Part shown: positions 6,538 to 7,850 of the stretch, in pieces
How positions within the stretch are numbered: the stretch's first letter is position 1
Layout: each line of letters begins with the position of its first letter
Assembly: GCA_007127395.1 (NCBI GenBank)
Contig: SKZL01000246.1
Location: 1 to 7,850 of the forward strand
Source of the DNA: Balneolaceae bacterium
Lineage (GTDB): Bacteria > Bacteroidota > Rhodothermia > Balneolales > Balneolaceae
Length of the DNA stretch: 7,850 bases
Direction of reading: 5' to 3'
Position numbers and translations under genes: made by a program
Notes under the pieces: generated by a model
The model's database searches: none
What the model was told of the DNA's origin: nothing
What the model saw: only the letters and a program-made list of their open reading frames with translations

Positions 6538-7821
6538 ATGCCGGAACTTCTCTACATCACATTTGTCATTTTATTAAGCGGTTTCTTTTCAGGATCTGAA
6601 ATGGCATTTGTTACAGCTAACAAGTTAAAAATGGAGATTGAATCACGAAAAGACACATTTCGGGGTCGATCTATCGCTTTTTTCAGCAAAAATCCTGAAA
6701 CTTTTCTCACAACCACTTTGGTAGGCAATAACATTGTAAATGTTATATATGCTACATTGATGGCAATATTTCTGGCTGAACCGATACGTTTGACGTTCAC
6801 TTCCATTTTTCGTTCAGAACCTCTCACCTCCACTGTGCTCCTGGTTCAAACAATCATTGCCTCTGTCATAATTCTTCTTTTTGGTGAAATACTGGCCAAA
6901 GCCATATTCAGAACACAGGCAGATTTTATGGTAAAAATGGTCTCCTTGCCATTACGAATCACGAACTCCATTCTGTGGCCTCTTGTAGTTATCGCAGATA
7001 AATCATCCGGATATCTGGTGAACCTGTTGAAAATAGATAACAATGAAGATACTAAACCTTACCGCAGACAGGATATGGCGCTGATCTTTCGGGAACTAAC
7101 AGAGAGTGGCGGTAGCCAGGAAATCGATCAGGATGACTCTGAACTGCTTCAAAATGTTCTGGAACTGTCCAACAAAAGGGTTCGAGAAACAATGGTCCCA
7201 AGAACAGAGATGGTTGCAATTGAACGCAGCGCCTCTGTTGAAGACCTTAAATTAGCTTTTATTGAATCCGGTTACTCAAAAATTCCGGTCTATCGTGATA
7301 CCATTGATGATGTAATCGGTGTTGTTTTTGCATATGATATGTTCTCTTACCCAAAATCCATTGCAGAGATTACACGTCCGGTCAAACTCATACCCTCCAG
7401 TAAGAAATCTAAAGATCTGCTCACAGAATTCAGACAAAGTAATATCTCAGTTGCCATCGTCATTGATGAATATGGCGGAACAGCAGGTATGGTGACGATT
7501 GAAGACCTTATTGAGGAGGTTGTTGGTGATATTCAGGATGAGTATGATAAAGATCATGAGATCATCAAAAAATTGTCTCAAAACACCTTCCTTATCTCCG
7601 GTTCCGTTGAACTGGATGAACTCATCAATGCTTATCCGGAGATCGAACTGAAAGAAACAGAAGGTGACTTTGAAACTGTAGCCGGTTATATCATTCATCA
7701 CACCGGCCGAATCCCTAAGGTTAATGAGGAGATTCAGATCTATGTTAATATCTTCATCATCACTAATGCGACTCAAAGTAAACTGGAAACCGTAAAACTG
7801 ATCATCAAATCCGGTGATTGA
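6538..7821 (+). CDS. CNNM/CorC (HlyC) family transmembrane transporter with CBS domains
   Basis: This 427-residue inner-membrane protein is of the CNNM (DUF21) type. The family is linked to Mg2+ or Co2+ efflux, probably Na+-coupled. The membrane domain covers about 1-160: SGFFSGSEMAFVTANK (14-29), TTTLVGNNIVNVIYAT (58-73), a hydrophobic helix at 97-115, and FGEILAKAIFR (115-125). In most relatives the last motif reads GExxPK; here alanine (A120) replaces proline. A helical linker leads to the CBS pair. The first begins at ETMVPRTEMVAIERSASVED (217-236), and the second includes VAIVIDEYGGTAGMVTIEDL (305-324). The nucleotide-sensing pair is followed by the CorC_HlyC domain (about 350-405) with SGSVELDELINAYPEIEL and FETVAGYIIHHTGRIPKVNEEI. 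Domain order and length are normal. It is the last complete gene of the operon, 7 nt after the crotonase. A Bacteroidota GldE-like CNNM is possible, but no gldD neighbour is visible. Confidence 0.93.
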   Translation: MPELLYITFVILLSGFFSGSEMAFVTANKLKMEIESRKDTFRGRSIAFFSKNPETFLTTTLVGNNIVNVIYATLMAIFLAEPIRLTFTSIFRSEPLTSTVLLVQTIIASVIILLFGEILAKAIFRTQADFMVKMVSLPLRITNSILWPLVVIADKSSGYLVNLLKIDNNEDTKPYRRQDMALIFRELTESGGSQEIDQDDSELLQNVLELSNKRVRETMVPRTEMVAIERSASVEDLKLAFIESGYSKIPVYRDTIDDVIGVVFAYDMFSYPKSIAEITRPVKLIPSSKKSKDLLTEFRQSNISVAIVIDEYGGTAGMVTIEDLIEEVVGDIQDEYDKDHEIIKKLSQNTFLISGSVELDELINAYPEIELKETEGDFETVAGYIIHHTGRIPKVNEEIQIYVNIFIITNATQSKLETVKLIIKSGD

Positions 7822-7829
7822 TCCTGTTC

Positions 7830-7850
7830 ATGCAAATGTGTGATCAGAAA
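7830..7850 (+). CDS. Possible start of a further gene, cut by the window edge
   Basis: An ATG at 7830, followed in frame by a second at 7836, opens a frame that runs to the window end (MQMCDQK). It lies 8 nt after the CNNM stop, a spacing like the other junctions of the operon. Seven codons are far too few to recognise a product or to prove that it is coding. Confidence 0.22.

Noticed and set aside
7819..7846. TGATC...GATCA inverted repeat after the CNNM gene as a terminator
   Set aside because: It has only a 5-bp stem, an 18-nt loop and no T-tract. A new frame may begin inside the loop.
1..7850. Mobile element, CRISPR array, tRNA or prophage signature
   Set aside because: No transposase or integrase, no regularly spaced repeats, no tRNA-like cloverleaf sequence and no phage structural gene were seen. 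PspA here is not evidence of phage.

Overview
The window looks like ordinary chromosome from a member of the Fibrobacterota-Chlorobiota-Bacteroidota group, most likely Balneolota or a close relative. This rests on moderate-to-low GC, the near absence of Shine-Dalgarno sequences before otherwise clear genes, a Bacteroidota-like promoter candidate, and the flavour of the proteins. It is an inference, since there is no rRNA or other marker gene here. I see no mobile element, CRISPR array, tRNA or rRNA.

Layout. Positions 2-652 (+) are the 3' part of a TatD-family metal-dependent hydrolase whose N-terminus lies before the window. It converges on pdxB (853-1950, -), encoding 4-phosphoerythronate dehydrogenase of vitamin B6 synthesis. 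The roughly 200-bp gap between them holds two small hairpins and no convincing gene. A second gap of about 200 bp separates pdxB from the divergent pyrimidine-nucleoside phosphorylase gene (2153-3526, +). It contains an 18-nt perfect palindrome and a candidate pdxB promoter.

From 3609 to 7821 five plus-strand genes are tightly packed: pspA (ESCRT-III-like membrane remodelling protein), a 151-residue coiled-coil protein, a 294-residue protein with an N-terminal membrane hairpin and a long cytoplasmic coiled coil, an enoyl-CoA hydratase of the crotonase family, and a CNNM/CorC-type membrane protein with CBS domains. The last four junctions are 33 nt, 1 nt, a 4-nt ATGA overlap and 7 nt, so this is almost certainly an operon. 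A further gene may begin at 7830, but only seven codons are visible.

The most interesting part is the first three genes of this operon. PspA normally works with membrane-anchored partners, and none of the classical ones (PspB, PspC, LiaI/LiaF, PspM/PspN) is visible here. Instead there are two uncharacterised coiled-coil proteins. The C-terminal half of the 151-residue protein resembles the C-terminal region of the neighbouring PspA in two places, which suggests it is a PspA-derived or PspA-co-assembling subunit. The 294-residue protein would be the membrane anchor. My hypothesis is a three-part envelope-stress or membrane-remodelling module, coupled to lipid metabolism (crotonase) and cation homeostasis (CNNM). 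The gene order and the sequence resemblance are seen directly; the function is inferred.
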